Origin: Plantago major | Taxonomy: Eukaryota; Streptophyta; Magnoliopsida; Lamiales; Plantaginaceae | Direction: 5' to 3' | Assembly (NCBI GenBank): GCA_026545765.1 | Contig: JAIFAC010000187.1 | Span: 86,735 to 150,734 of the forward strand | Length of the DNA: 64,000 nt | Part shown: positions 9,501 through 21,859 of the stretch, one piece after another | Layout: the number at the start of each line of letters is the position of its first letter | Numbering within the stretch: the first letter of the stretch is position 1 | Notes under the pieces: model-generated | The model's input: the letters and a program-made list of their open reading frames with translations, nothing else | The model's database searches: none | Told to the model about the DNA's origin: nothing | Position numbers and translations under genes: made by a program

Positions 9501-12073
9501 ATCCTCTCTTTCTTTTTTAACCTGAGAATAAAATACAACATAACATTCAGAGATTTATTAGGAGAGAAACACTTAGACAATTTGATATCTGAGATGTCAA
9601 TTACCTCCACAGTAGGAGGCTCAGATACTTGTCTCTCGACTTGCAGGTTTACGGTATTCTCTCTGGTGATGAAGGTTTGGTGGCCTCATCAATTTCCATT
9701 GGTTGAGGGGATTGAGTGGGCAATTCCCCAGCAACTTCTACTTCTCTTTGAGCCTGTGAGTAGAAAGTGTTAAGTTTTTAGAAAAATGATCAGAGTAACA
9801 TTGTGAAGAATATAGATATCTGAGATATATACCTTCTCAATAGAAGGCTCAGATACTTGTTCCTCAGAGACTTTGTGAGTCTCTGGTTGATTCTCTGTTG
9901 AGTCAGGCTTCTCAGCCTCATCATTTTTCTTCTCAGTTGGAGCCTATTAGAAACAAACACTTAAGAGTATTATTCAAGTGTATAAAGCACATATCTGAGA
10001 TGTTATATCTTAAGGAACTTTCTTCTACCTGTGAGACGGGCTCCTGTTCCTTAAGTGGTGAGGCTATGGAAGCCTCCTTCTCATTTTCTAAGGCAAACTT
10101 TGCAGCTTCCTCTTGATGTTGTGTTTCTAATTCAGCCTGTAACAAAGAAATTTTAATAAGTAACAAGATTTAGGCATAACTTATCACAAGTAAAGAGTTA
10201 AACCATTCAGCTACCTGAGCTTTGTCAGGCTGACTGGTCTCTGGAACTTGTGAAGTTTCCATGCGTTGGTCTTGTTGTTCTTGGACCACTTCGTTGTTGG
10301 AATTTTGAGGTACTTCAGACCTATCCTGAGTGTGCAACTCAGTTTCCTCCCCTGGTTGATCATTCTGAGCAGATGCCTCAGTTTGATCCCTCTCATTGAG
10401 TTGGGGAACCTGTTCTTTTACAGGATTTTCTTCAGCAAGGAAAGATGCTGGTATCTCATACTGTAACTCAAGTATCATCTCAACAGCATCCACTATTGGC
10501 TGTTGTGGTTGGTGTGGTAATTCTGATCTGGATGAAGAAGGTGATGCTGTATGGGGCCTATCCAGATCTGCTTGAGATAGACTTTTAAGTGTTGAGACAA
10601 TGGAAGTATCCTCCAACACTAAGTTTCCACTCATCAGAGCATCTTCAATGTGCTTAAGTGTTACTTGCTCTGATGGTGTGTTTTGTCCAGTGACCGTGGA
10701 CACAGTTGCTTCTTCAGCAACCTTTGAACTAGTTGCCTTCTCGGCCCCTCTCTTTTCGTTGCTCTTTCAGCAACCTTGGGGATTATGGCTTCCCCCTCAT
10801 CTTCAGATTCCTCATCGAAATCTGGGACTGAATTATCAACAATCCCTGCTGCTTCTGCAGAGAGAGTTTGAAGTTTCTCACTACTTTTATTAGTATTGAT
10901 AAGTTCATTAGCAAGGCACTCTGCAGCATAGATGAGTTCATCAACTGTGGTCTTAGCAGCATTGATGAGTTCATCTTCATTGATGAGTTCATCAGTAGTG
11001 GCGGCAGATATCTGAGAGTCGACATCCATAATGGGTATGTCTACTGATTTGCCAACAGACTTCTTTTGTGAAGTTATGGGCTTTTTTGGTATAGCGGAAC
11101 CCTCGGATACCTCATCGGTCTTTCGTTTCTTGGAACCTTTACGAGATCGGTAACCTTTTTCATCATGTTTGTATACTCATATTTGTAGAGTAGGTTACTA
11201 TTGGCAATGTCTGCCGTCTCTCTGAGCTCAATGCCAAGACATTCCAGTAAGTAGCATATCTTCAATCCATAGCTTACTGTGGCTTTTGGCTCAGGAAGGC
11301 CCTTAACGATTTTAGGCTCAAAGCCTTGTATCTTCTTCACAAATTTCATGAAGGCGTACTTCCCCCAATTAAAAGGGTTTTCCAGCCTTTTATTTTGTTG
11401 ATTCAACAAGAACATCATCCAGCGTTCCTGGCTTATCTGGTCAGCTCCTCCTTGTTGACCATCAAAGCATCTGTGAAGGATACATGCCAACACATCCCAG
11501 TGAACGGCGGATATGCGGTTACGATGTCGACAAGTTTGAAGTCGATGGGTGTATGCATCTTGTCAAGATCACACACATCCTTTGTAGAGCTTTTGACACC
11601 CTCGAGGAGATCTTCATCCTTGGTGTCAATTTCAAAATCCTTTCCAAGATTTTGAAGTTCAAGCGACTCACTGAAAATTTGTTTAGATCAGCGATTTCCT
11701 GTCCTTGGACTTTGGTCTTGATAGACACTGTCTCAGTGCCTTTAGAGACTTTGGAAATAATCGTTGAGTTGTTGTAAAACTCCAGGACATCTAGTGAAGA
11801 AACTCCACTGGGATGAGCAGATAGAAAGCCCTTAATTTGTGCCTTTTCAAGCATATCAAGTACCAACTTTCTATCAGCCTGGTTTTCTATTGCAGCTACA
11901 AGGTATTCCTCAATCATGGCACCACCCCAAATCATCCTGTGATTTGAAGTTCAATGATCAGGATTGAACTCTCCCGTCAACCGATTGCTTGATATAACTA
12001 ACACTGGTGCTTGCTTTTCGTGATTACCGGAGGTAGTAACAGGATTTCGAGTAGAAGCACGTTTGGGAGCCAT
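6577..12073 (-). pseudogene. Copia A accessory (env-position) gene, intron-bearing
   Basis: This long gene lies between RNase H and the 3' LTR, in the position of the second ORF of SIRE/Maximus-type copia elements, and has its own TATA box. It starts MAPKRASTRNPVTTSGNHEK at 12073. In order it holds an N-terminal conserved region with 'SSLDVLEFYNNSTIISKV' (about 11935-11519) and 'NPFNWGKYAFMKF' (about 11380); an acidic Ser/Thr/Gln-rich stretch (10703-10215); five small introns; a region with 'FDLENYVHAMFPTEQYAFA' (9323-9003); acidic and coiled-coil segments (9000-7860); a basic KRKR-type patch (about 7380); and a C-terminal region ending near 6577. I see no signal peptide or convincing membrane segment, so 'envelope' is not supported. 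An in-frame TAG at 6745 replaces the Trp found in B, and there are several frameshifts. Function unknown. Confidence 0.7.
9324..10214 (-). other. Serial exon-intron array inside the copia A accessory gene
   Basis: Five GT-AG introns are visible on the minus strand: 10214-10137 (78 bp), 10028-9944 (85), 9832-9754 (79), 9604-9522 (83) and 9401-9324 (78). The exons between them are 108, 111, 149 and 120 nt, so three of four are exact multiples of 3 and all junctions are phase 0. Each exon starts after AG with A-E/P/Q or V-K and ends in a similar acidic motif, for example 'VSEEQVSEPSIEK', 'QVSEPPTVE' and 'PSEPVPVAQ'. Several introns share 'catctcagatat' near the donor. This looks like tandem duplication of one exon-intron unit. 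The 149-nt exon is one base short and contains two of the CAG-related differences described in the findings. Confidence 0.8.
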
Positions 12074-12263
12074 CTCTTTAAATAGTAGTAGTTTTTGAAA
12101 CTTGGAAAGAGATTAGGGTAAAGGATTAGTAATTCTTTGCAGAAAAACTAAGAAGGAATCAGTAGTTGCAGAGAAAATTGCAGGGAGATTTGAAAGTATT
12201 TTGCAGTTTTTGTGCAAGGGCAAATGTAGGATTAGGCGAAAGTGATTTCTTTTGCCAAAATCC

Positions 12264-12274
12264 CATATATATAG
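12264..12274 (-). promoter_or_regulatory. Internal TATA box of the copia A accessory gene
   Basis: The minus strand reads 'gctatatatatgggatttt' about 190 bases upstream of the accessory ATG at 12073. Element B has 'gctatatatataggatttgg' at the same distance from its own accessory ATG. The shared sequence and spacing in two diverged families support a real internal promoter. Confidence 0.65.
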
Positions 12275-12279
12275 CATTT

Positions 12280-12886
12280 TACTCTCAATAGACATATACA
12301 TACAAATTGATTTTGTACATATGTATACTGTCAAATCTTGAGATAGGCGTGGGTAAAATTCATTTTGCATTAAATGCTTAGTGGGCCCGCGTACGTGTTT
12401 TTCTGATCCACTATTTTCTTGAGAATTGATCTAAATGCATTACGATCAAGCGTCCATTTCATCAAGGGTCACGATTGCTTCTTCAACAATGATCACAATC
12501 GATGTAATTGTGTGCCCAATTAATGAAATTTGGCGTAAGGCTTTACGAATCACAACTCTTTTACGTGACTAGGGGCGTCTTTGGACTTATGTAGTCGATT
12601 CGAGGCTGTGTAACTTATCATATAAATGGAAAGATACAAAACACCAGAGATGTAGTTGACTGAATACAGTTGTACCACATTTCTCTTTTGTGTTCCCCCT
12701 CACTAGGTGATCTAGATATCTGAGTACCTGTCTCAGAAATCTTCAGATAGCCAATTTACACTTCAACCTTTGATATTTGAGTACCCGTCTCAGATATCTT
12801 TTTTTTTTTTAGGTGTTTCACCTTTTGTCTTTGATATTCTGGATTACCGTTCCAGATATCTTATCTCTTCTTTCTGAATTTCTGTC
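12280..12886. other. Noncoding spacer between pol and accessory gene (copia A)
   Basis: No coding signal lies between the pol stop at 12887 and the internal TATA box. It probably contains upstream promoter DNA. Repeated short 'gatatctgagta'-like phrases occur near 12715-12800. B has an equivalent spacer at 27240-27941. Confidence 0.5.
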
Positions 12887-14890
12887 TCAGAGATTAGAAC
12901 TTTTCAATTCCTTTGGTAGATCCGTTAACCCAAGACTATGTCTTAAGCTTAAGAACCTGCTTTCTTTCAAAGGCTTTGTAAAGATATCTGCAAGTTGATC
13001 TTCAGTACCAATCTTGAGTATCTCTATATTGCCTTTTTCAACATGATCTCTAATGAAGTGGTGTCTAACATCAATGTGCTTTGTTCTTGCATGAAACTTA
13101 GGATTCTAAGTTATGGCAATAGCACTTGTGTTGTCACAGAAAATCAGTGTTTTCTCTTCATTGATCTCATAATCTCTAAGTTGTTGTATCCACAATATCT
13201 GTGAAGCACAACACCCAGCAGCAATATATTCAGCCTATGTGGTAGATGTGGCAATTGAGTTATGTTTCTTGCTGAACCATGATATTAATCTGGCACCAAG
13301 AAATTGACAAGTTCCTGAGGTGCTTTTTCTATCAAGCAATAATCCAGCATAGTCAGCATCAGAATAGCTAACTAAACTCAATCCACTATCTTTTGGATAC
13401 CACAATCCAACTTCTACAGTACCCTTTACATACCTTAATATTTTCATAGCAATGTTGTAGTGTGATTGCATTGGATTTGTCTGAAATCTAGCACACACTC
13501 CAACTGCATATTGAATATCAGGTCTACTTGCGGTGTCAGTAGAGACCCAATCAATTTCCTATACTTGTGTTCTTCAACACTCTTGTCAGATTCAGTATAA
13601 GTCATTTTGGTTCCAATGCTCATAGGTATCTTAGCATTCTTTTCAGAAGGCTTTAGATTAAACTTGTTGAGCATATCCTTTGCATACTTTGTTTGACTAA
13701 TGAATATTCCATCATTAAGTTGCTTGACTTGCAATCCTAGGAAGTAGTTTAATTCTCCCATCATGCTCATCTCAAATTTACTTTTCATGAGCTCAGCAAA
13801 GTCTTCACAAAGTTGCTTGTCTTTAGATCCAAATATAATGTCATAAACATATACTTGAACTAAAAGTAGTTTCCCTTTATGGTTCAAAGTAAAGAGTGTT
13901 TTATCAACATCTCCTTTCTTGAAGCCACTTTCCAGCAAGTATTTGGCTAAAGTATCATACCATGCTCTCAGAGCTTTCTGAAGCTTATAAACCATTCAAC
14001 TTTCTGTGGAAACCTCAAAGCCTGGTGGTTGTTCAACATAGACTTCCTCAGCAAGTTCACCGTTTAGGAATGCACTTTTAAGATCCATCTGATAAACTTT
14101 AAAGTCATTATGAGCTGCAAAGGCTAGAAATAGTCTAGTTGCATCCAATCTTGCAACAAGAGCATATGACTCGTCAAAATCTAGTCATACATGCAGGTGA
14201 ATCCTTGAAACCAACCTTGCTTTGTTTCTGGTTATTTCACCAAACTCATTCATTTTATTTCTGAAAACCCACTTGGTTCCAATTACAGATATTCCGTCAA
14301 CAAATGGAACCAATTTCCAGACTTTGTTTCTCTCAAATTGATCGAACTCTTCTTGCATTGCAGAGATCCAATCTTGATCCTTCAATGCTTCTTCTATAAT
14401 TTTAGGTTCAATATTTGAGATGAAACATCCATAAAGAGAGTCAGCAATTGCTCTCCTAGTTCTAACTCCTTGGTCTAAAGGACCAATCACATCCTTGGCA
14501 GGATGATTTTATCTATTTCATAATGGGTTTTGAACTAGTAGGATCAATATCATTTTGATCTAAATGTGAATCAATATGATCTTGATAGGATACTTGTGAA
14601 GTATCTGAGATATCTGGCACATGGGAAATGTCATGGATATCTGACACTTTTTCAGTGTTAGAGATATATGGAATTTGATTTTCAGCAATCTCATTCTCAG
14701 AAACCTCTTCATGATGAAGGTTCTCAGTAACCTGTTCCATTTCTGGAATTCTCATAGGAAATTCTTCATCATGTCTTAGAGTCATCTGGTTGTTACTAAG
14801 CAATGGTTGCTTTTCATCGTCAGAGTCATCCTCTAAGTGAATGACAGAGTTGTTTCCTTTTGAGGATTCTTCTTCAGAATCTTTAATCAT
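12887..14890 (-). pseudogene. Copia A reverse transcriptase and RNase H (end of pol)
   Basis: Minus-strand frames read in order as a linker rich in acidic residues (14890-14513), the RT N-terminus with 'WISAMQEEFDQFERNKVWKL' (14490-14185), the RT palm (13995-13444) and copia-type RNase H ('SDADYAGLLLDRKSTSGTC', then the 'HARTKHIDVRHHF' region) to a stop at 12887. The RT catalytic motif YVDD reads YVYD (13851-13840, GAT to TAT), which should inactivate polymerisation. There are stops and frameshifts between segments. In B the same motif is an intact YVDD. Confidence 0.9.
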
Positions 14891-14908
14891 TAGTTCTTTG
14901 AACCTATC

Positions 14909-16215
14909 TCAGAGTTGTTCATACAAGAGTACTTTCTTGTTTCCTTCGTAGAAGACTACATGAACAAGTTCTTCAATCTTTTGCGTTCTTTTGTTGTAGA
15001 TTATGTAGGCTTTGCTATTCAGAGAATAACCAAGAAATACTCCTTCATCTGCTTTTGGTTGAAATGTTCTCAAGTATTCTTTTCCATTGTTAAGAACAAA
15101 ACATCTACAACCAAACACCCTTAGATATTTGATACTAGGGGGTCTACCAATCAAAAGTTCATAAGGAGTTTTGTCAAGGTGTTTGTTAATCAAACATCTA
15201 TTTTGAGTGTAGCAGGTTGTGTTATGACTTCAACCCGATAGATTTCACTTATTTCGATGTCGAGCATTGTTCTTGCTGCTTCTTTTAGGGTCCTATTCTT
15301 CCTTTCAGCAACACCATTTTGTTGTGGTGTCCTTACTGATGATAATTGATGTTGTATACCTTTGCAGGTACAAAACTCTTTTATGTACTAGTTCACAAAC
15401 TCAGTACCATAGTGCATTACGATTCTGAGATACCTTGTCATTTTCATGACTTCAATCTTATTGACAAGTTGGGTATCTCAACCCTTGCATCAGATTTATG
15501 TTTGAGAAATACAACCCAAGTGAATCTTGAGTAATCATCAACAACAACCAGACCATACTTCTTTCCTGCATAGCTAGTTACACAGGATTCAAAAAGATCC
15601 ATATGTAACATTTGTAGTGGCCTTTCACTAGAGTGTCTAGTTTTAGACTTGAAAGATGTTTTGGATTGTTTTCCCATTTGGCAAGCTAAGCATATACCAT
15701 CTTTTCTATATACCATTTTGGGTAAACCCACCACCAATTCTTTCTTGGCTAGCTTGTTCAGAGTTTTGAAGTTCAAGTGACTCATTCTTTTATGCCATAG
15801 CCAGTTTTCTTCAGTGTGGCTAGATTGACTCACCATGAGACATTCTTTAGTTGTGGCAGATGCCCAGTCAGCAATATAAAGATTTCCTTTTCACCTAGCA
15901 ACCAAGACTGTCTGCTTTGACTCATCGTCAATTACTTTGCATAGTTTTGACTTGATCTTTACAGTGTACCCTTTGTCTACCAATTGACTCATGCTTAGGA
16001 GATTATATTTCAATCCCTTTACATGTAGTACTTCAAAGATTGTAAGAGCTCCAAACTTCAGATTGCCAAAGCCTATGGTTGGATTTTCATCTCCTCCAGC
16101 AAATCTAATAATTGGTCCTTTATCGCATTTTCTGTAGTTAATCACATTTGCTTTGTCTCCTGTCATGTGCTTCCCACATCAACTATCAAAATGCCACTTT
16201 GGGTTCTTCCTCAGA
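14909..16215 (-). pseudogene. Copia A protease and integrase region
   Basis: At about 16185 the protease active-site motif DSGCGKHMTGD is broken by a TGA in place of the Gly codon. It is followed by the pre-integrase region ('LKYNLLSMSQLVDKGYTVKI', 16166-15891) and integrase (15836-14909). Integrase shows the zinc-binding H-H-C-C segment ('LWHKRMSHLNF', 'CLACQMGKQ'), the first catalytic Asp ('HMDLFE') and the 'VAERKNRT' glutamate. Where the family has a second Asp before G-T-E-F, this copy reads M-H-Y-G-T-E-F near 15400-15420. Several frame changes occur. Confidence 0.85.
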
Positions 16216-16546
16216 GTGTTCTGCACAAGACAGGAAATATGGAGTTAGGCTCTCATTCCAACAATGGAACCTTCTGGACTAAAGAATCTATCTGTAGGAA
16301 TCCATTTCTGAATGAACTTCCTTGGGGTATTCTTTTGTCTTGTTGGAACATGAGGAGGAATTAAATGATTAGTGTCATTATCATTTAAAGCTATTTTCCT
16401 TCTTGGTGTGTTCCTTGGTGCTCCTCATGGTGCTTTCAGATACCTGTCAGATTGCTGAGTCTGCTTTTAGCAAACTTAGCTTTCCTTGCCAGACTTCTTC
16501 TAGCCCTGGCATTCAGAGTGGTCATAACTTGTTCTTTCTTCCACTT

Positions 16547-18790
16547 CTAATGATTGCTATGCGCAATCCTGGCTTTCAGCACCTGGTGCTGTCTGAGTTC
16601 TTGCTCTTGTTTATACTCACGAGCGAGTTGTTTCCCGATGGCTTTATAGCCAATGCCATTTCGAGCTTTTTGGTGCTTGTCGAGTTCTCTTCTCGGCTTT
16701 GCTAGTCTCTGGACCGTCTTTCTTTCCATAAAATGTGATGTTGGAAAATTTTCCTGCTCCTGCAATTTTTCCTTTCGAGAACATATGCTTGTGGGTGATT
16801 ACACTTTTCAGTGTTATATTTCTTTACAGAAATATTCCCAACAGTTTTCTTTTGGACTTGTTTTTCCCACAAAGGTTTGATCGCGACTGCCTTTTCTTTG
16901 TCAACAACCTTAGCTTTCTGACCAATGTTGTAGGTTATTTGAGAACCATTTTGCTGAGCACTAACAAATGTTATTCTTTCGCCACTCTTATTCAGAGTAG
17001 TAGAGCTATTTGTTTGTGTCCATTGAAGTCCTCCCTTTTCTGAAGGGTCTCTTAAATAAGAGTGCACTTCAGTAAGAGTGTCACTAGCTTTGGCATAGGA
17101 TTGAAAAGATAGTTCTTTCTTCTTGAGTTCCTCATTTTCAGAAAGAAGATCTTTATTTTTCTTTCGGAGTATTTCCATTGCTTTTCTATGTAACTTCTCC
17201 GTCTCAGATATCTGTGCTTTGAGAAATGCATTTTCAGCATCCTTTTTCTCAGATATCTTGAGTAATTGTGAATTTTCCCTCTCAAGAGAATTCTTTTCTT
17301 CTTCAAAAATGTCGGCTCTAGCTCGGACCATTTGAAATTCTCTTTTGTAAAGGTCAAGTTCTCTTCTGAGATATTCTAAATCTCTGATTTCTTCCTCATC
17401 ACTCTCATAATTTATGAATTGAGAAATGTTGGTTACCTCGTCAGCCATTAGGCAAGCTCAATGTTGGAGCAATCTGGATAGATCTCCTCAGCAACCCCAC
17501 ATAATTCCCTTTTCTTATGACCAAAGTCAACTAATTCATGAGTGATGCCACATAATTCTGGAGAAGGTAGTTTGGAGTCATCTGAGTCTTCTTCCTCAGA
17601 TTCTGACTCAATATCGAGAGCATCCAGTTGGATTTGAATATTTTTCCTTTCTTCAATGAGCAAAGCTCTCTGACCTCTCTTGAAGTTTCTTCTATCTTCC
17701 TTGTCACCTGTCTTTAGCTTATTGAAAACAGGGCAGTCTCTTTTAAAATGACCAGGTTTCTGACAATAGAAATAGATATCGTTTCGATTTACCTTCCTCG
17801 ATTACTAGATGCTTTGAGCGGTTAGATTCGATGAGCTTGATTTGCATATTCTTGTATGGGTGAGAGTTTGAGCCTAGATGCTTTTTCAGCTTCTCTTTGG
17901 CTTTTCTTCTCTCAATCTCCCGACTGACATATTTTCTCATTTGCTTTACAGCAAGAGCATCTTCCTCAGTCATTTCCTTGGTATCCTTCTTTTCAAAAGT
18001 ACATTGTGTTACTAAAGCAACATTGTGAACTTTCTCAGCAATTGTTTGTTCTCTCTGAGTAGTTTCATAGTTGACAGTAGCTAAGTGGGAAAAGAGTTCT
18101 ACAGGAGTGATATTTGGCATTCCTTGGTTGAAATAAAAATATTGAGTATGTTCCCATTTTTTATTCAAGCTTTTCACGATAGTCTTAACCTTTTCAGAGT
18201 TAGAGTATCTCTCACTTTCACCAAGTGCAGCCATTTCACTCATCAGTGTTCTAAATCGGAAATCTAGTTCTTCAAGAGTCTCTGTGGGACCTTGTTTAAA
18301 GTTTTGGAATTTAAGCTTCAAAACTTCGAACTTATTTTCCTTTGTTTTCTCAGTGCCGGCACAGATTTCTTAAATCAGTCGCCAGGCTACTTTCGCCGTT
18401 TTTGCACCCCCACAGTTTACATTGTATGTGCTCTAGAGTGGAATGTATGATGATATTGCGAGCCTGACCATCTAGTCGATTTCTCTTGGCATCTTCGGTT
18501 GTCCATATCTCTCTGGGATTTGGCTCATAAACAATTTGACGATGGGTCTTCCTTTGGTTGAAGTACTGCATTTGTGAGGAACCACCACTTGGTTCTTCAT
18601 CAGTGGGAACTCTGTCTCTACCATTAGAAACCTCCATGACCAGCTTGAGTTGTTGAATGACTATGGGGCCATTCTTTATTACTTCGATCATTTAAATCTT
18701 GATGGCTTCTAGGTGGAGCATCATGTTGTTCTTCCATTTCTCATAATTCTACGGCTTGAGAATTGGAGCCTCATAAAGACATCCTGCAAA
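16547..18790 (-). pseudogene. Copia A gag
   Basis: Gag forms the virus-like particle that packages element RNA. The N-terminus shows 'NYEKWKNNMMLHLEAI' (about 18750-18700), followed by a Retrotran_gag_2/UBN2-like segment with 'LEELDFRFRTLMSEMAALGE' (18321-17743). The zinc knuckle near 17780-17735 reads Y-F-Y-C-Q-K-P-G-H-F-K-R-D-C, so its first Cys is replaced. Acidic 'ESESEEEDSDD' and a long coiled coil (17448-16990) follow. A stop in 'LKP*NYE' sits at a CGTAG where CAGAG would encode the expected Glu. Confidence 0.85.
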
Positions 18791-18875
18791 CACACTAAGC
18801 AGACAAATCAAGTGTAGGTGGCGGTTAGTGGGCACTTATACGGGATCTAGGTTCGGTCACGGAAGGCTAGGAACC

Positions 18876-18890
18876 TCTGCTCGATACCAC
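18876..18890 (-). other. Copia A primer-binding site
   Basis: Just inside the upstream LTR the minus strand reads TGGTATCGAGC. The usual copia site complementary to initiator-Met tRNA is TGGTATCAGAGC. The one difference is CAGA reading as CGA, the signature that recurs across this window. Confidence 0.85.
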
Positions 18891-18891
18891 T

Positions 18892-20089
18892 TGTTGGTCC
18901 AGATAACGGCAAAGGAAAAGACTAGAGGGGGGGTGAATAGTCTTTTACATCTTTTGTCGATAAACACAATTTCTCAAATATCTGATACTTAATTTCAGAG
19001 AACGGAAGAGTTTTCTGTGATAAGTACACATGCTCAGCAAGATATAAGTGTGTAAATACACAGGAAGGTAAATAAAGCAAGTAATAAGTTGCAGAAAGTA
19101 AATAACACAGATCTTTATAGTGGTATCTGAGGGTGGCGTAGTCCCTCAACTAATCCACTCACCCTTTCTCAGGACTTGAAATTCACTAAGTTAGATGTTG
19201 AGTTCTCCTAACAATAAACATATCCCTGGATTTCCTTTTACACTAGGTTCCCAACCAAGTGTTCCCCCTGAGTTATTCCCCGACTTTCTCAGCCAAGTAC
19301 TTCCTGTACTCAGAAACCTTTGAGCTATTCCTTAGTTTCCCAAACTAAGTACTTCCTATGCTCAGTAACCTTGGAGTTATTCCTTAGTTTCCCAAACTAA
19401 GTACTTCCTGTACACCATGTTGTCTAAGGTGTTGGTTAAGGTAGTTTGTCAGGTGAGTAGTCTTTATAACTTTCTCAGTTATGCAAGAATACTCTATAGA
19501 ACAAGAATCACTTAACACACTTCACAATGTGTGGTGATATGTTCTTTACTGACCCAAGTCTATGTTAAATGTTCTAGAGAATGAAACTTAGATACTTGGT
19601 CTTTTGATTCAACTCCTTCACATATAGCAATGCTAGTTAAGGATCAGGACACTTAGAACTTTCGTGCTACTTAGATTTCAAGAGCTTAGTCGCAACTGTA
19701 AGCTAAAAAGTAAGTAGGTTGAATGCTTGTATGCTTGAATGAATGAGTTCGTAGATGTAAGTTCTTGGTGTGTGTTTCAAGCATTCTAAGTGGTGATATT
19801 TATGGTTGAAAATCATGCCATTTGAATAGTATCCGTTAGGCTTAATGAAATTCAAACTATTGATATCTGTAAATAGTACTGTAGAAGACGTTGTGTCTTT
19901 TCAGAGATTTTCTCTTTTGTTCAGATGTCTCTGTCTGCGCATTTATTGCATTGTACTATTTTTGTCCTGTAGTGCCAACGGAACTATGCATGCTTCTGAA
20001 GCATTGCATGTCCCTTTCCAGAGACCTTCATATCTTCAGATACCTGTTGAAACATTATTTCCCAGAAACATAGTTTTATCCAGGGTATC
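18892..20089 (-). mobile_element. Copia A, upstream (5') LTR, part 1
   Basis: On the + strand the LTR begins TGTTGGTCCAGATAACGGC at 18892, directly next to the primer-binding site. It is homologous to the 3' LTR (5087-6178) from about 19382 on, and is cut at 20089 by the LTR of element B. The remainder resumes near 49780. Full length without B would be about 1.6 kb. The ends share inverted TGTT...AACA bases. Confidence 0.9.
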
Positions 20090-21494
20090 TGTTGGTCCAG
20101 ATAACGGCAAAGTAAAAGACTAGAGGGGGGGTGAATAGTATTTTAAAACTTTTGTCGATAAACCTGATTTCTCGAAACACAGGGTTTCTGATACTTAAAT
20201 TCAGAGCGCGGAAGACTTTAAGATAGGTAAGTGCAGAAACAATAAGTATGTGTGTGTGCTTTGCTAAAATGTAAATACAGAAAGGTAAATGACACAGCAG
20301 ATATAGTGGTATCTAGAGGTGGCGTAATCCTCCAACTAATCCACTTCGGTCTTTCTGAGACCTAGAATTCACTAGAACAGATAATTAAGTTCACCTTACA
20401 ATAATCCTATTCTAAGATTCCTAAACAAATGGTTCCCAACCAAATGTTCCCCCTGAGTTATTCCTCAGCTCCTAGAGTTAAGTACTTCCTCTACTCAGAT
20501 AACCTTGGAGTTATTCCTTGATATCCCAAATCAAGTACTTCCTCTACTCCACGCCTTGATGGTGTTGGTTATAAGGTTTGTCAGAGAGGCTTCTCGTATA
20601 ACTTTTCAGTTATGTTTTCAGAGAGCCTAATAGAACAAGACTACTTAATACACTTGTTCAGTGGATGGCGATGCACTCTTCTTGACCCAGTAATTGATGT
20701 CCGTTCTGGAGAATGAGCTTCAGAAAGGGTATCTGATAGTTCAACTCTTTTACGAATAACAATCTCTTGTTAAGGTTCAGGACAACTTAGAACTACTAGT
20801 GATTCTTCGAGCAACAGAAAGCTTTCAGAAAGGGTAGTAGAGTGCTTGAGAGAATACTTTGCTTGATGGTAAGATTGCAAGATAGAGCATTCTAAGGTAT
20901 GTATTTCTCAGCATCTAAGTGTGTGATATATATCGATGAATTTGAGAGTTGTTGGAATGATATCCGTTAGACACAATTCAAATTCAGTCCATACTTATCT
21001 TGAAATGAGTACTCAGAAGTCCTTGTCTCATGTCTCAGAGAGGACTGTGCTTGACTTCTGCCGATGCAATTAATGCACTTGTACTCTTTCTTGTCCTGTA
21101 GTCTTCAACGGATACATGAGCCTTTCTGATGGCTTGCATGCTCCATACTCATGATGTCATGTGTCCAGAATCATATTTCAAAAGTAAGTAAATACACTTA
21201 AGAAAGTATTAAGGACATAGTCTTTCTTGAGTTAGACTAAACCTTGATATCTTCATAAATCTTGTGCAATCTTGGTCTTCTAATCTTGGAAAAGCTCCAT
21301 TGCTAGGATTGATCTTCATGGTCTTACGGAAATAAAAATTACACTCGAGACCTATAATCCTAATACAAGATTTACTAGACTAATCATACTCGGTGATTTC
21401 CTCTTTTACAATGTTCAAGTGAACGAGTACTTAATCACCTTTACGGCTAAGATAAGAACACGTGATGAGTGATCAAAATACTATGATTCTAACA
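20090..21494 (-). mobile_element. Copia B, downstream (3') LTR
   Basis: This is a complete 1405-bp LTR: + strand start TGTTGGTCCAG at 20090, end ...CTAACA at 21494. It matches the LTR at 47150-49779 after the CACTA insertion there is removed. It shares its outermost bases with A's LTR, showing that A and B are sister families. A TATA-like 'cgatatatatcacac' lies on the minus strand near 20927-20941. Confidence 0.95.
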
Positions 21495-21508
21495 AATTTC
21501 CCCTTTTG
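21495..21508 (-). other. Copia B polypurine tract
   Basis: The minus strand 'caaaaggggaaatt' abuts the LTR start TGTTAG, matching the tract of element A. Confidence 0.85.
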
Positions 21509-21859
21509 ATCGGTCTTCCATGACTATCTTTTAAGTCCTATTACAAATTTGTAATCACGAAGAGAAAACAATCCACCACTTAATCATTTCAAATGATATT
21601 CAATTTTAGTTGAATTAAGTGCGAAAGTAAACATCAACCAAATCACAAGAAGTGATCTTTCTTTGATAAGTTGTCATCTATTAGAATGTATACGAGTATG
21701 ATCTTGAGATAGAGTGCAGTTCTGAGAATAAGATGCAACTCTTACAAATAGAAATTGAAACAATCGGCAAGATTACAAAAAGTAACCTGACATACTAAGT
21801 AAATTAGAACAAAGGAGAATCCAAGCTCGAGAATATTCTAATGTTACTAGTCTTCAAGT

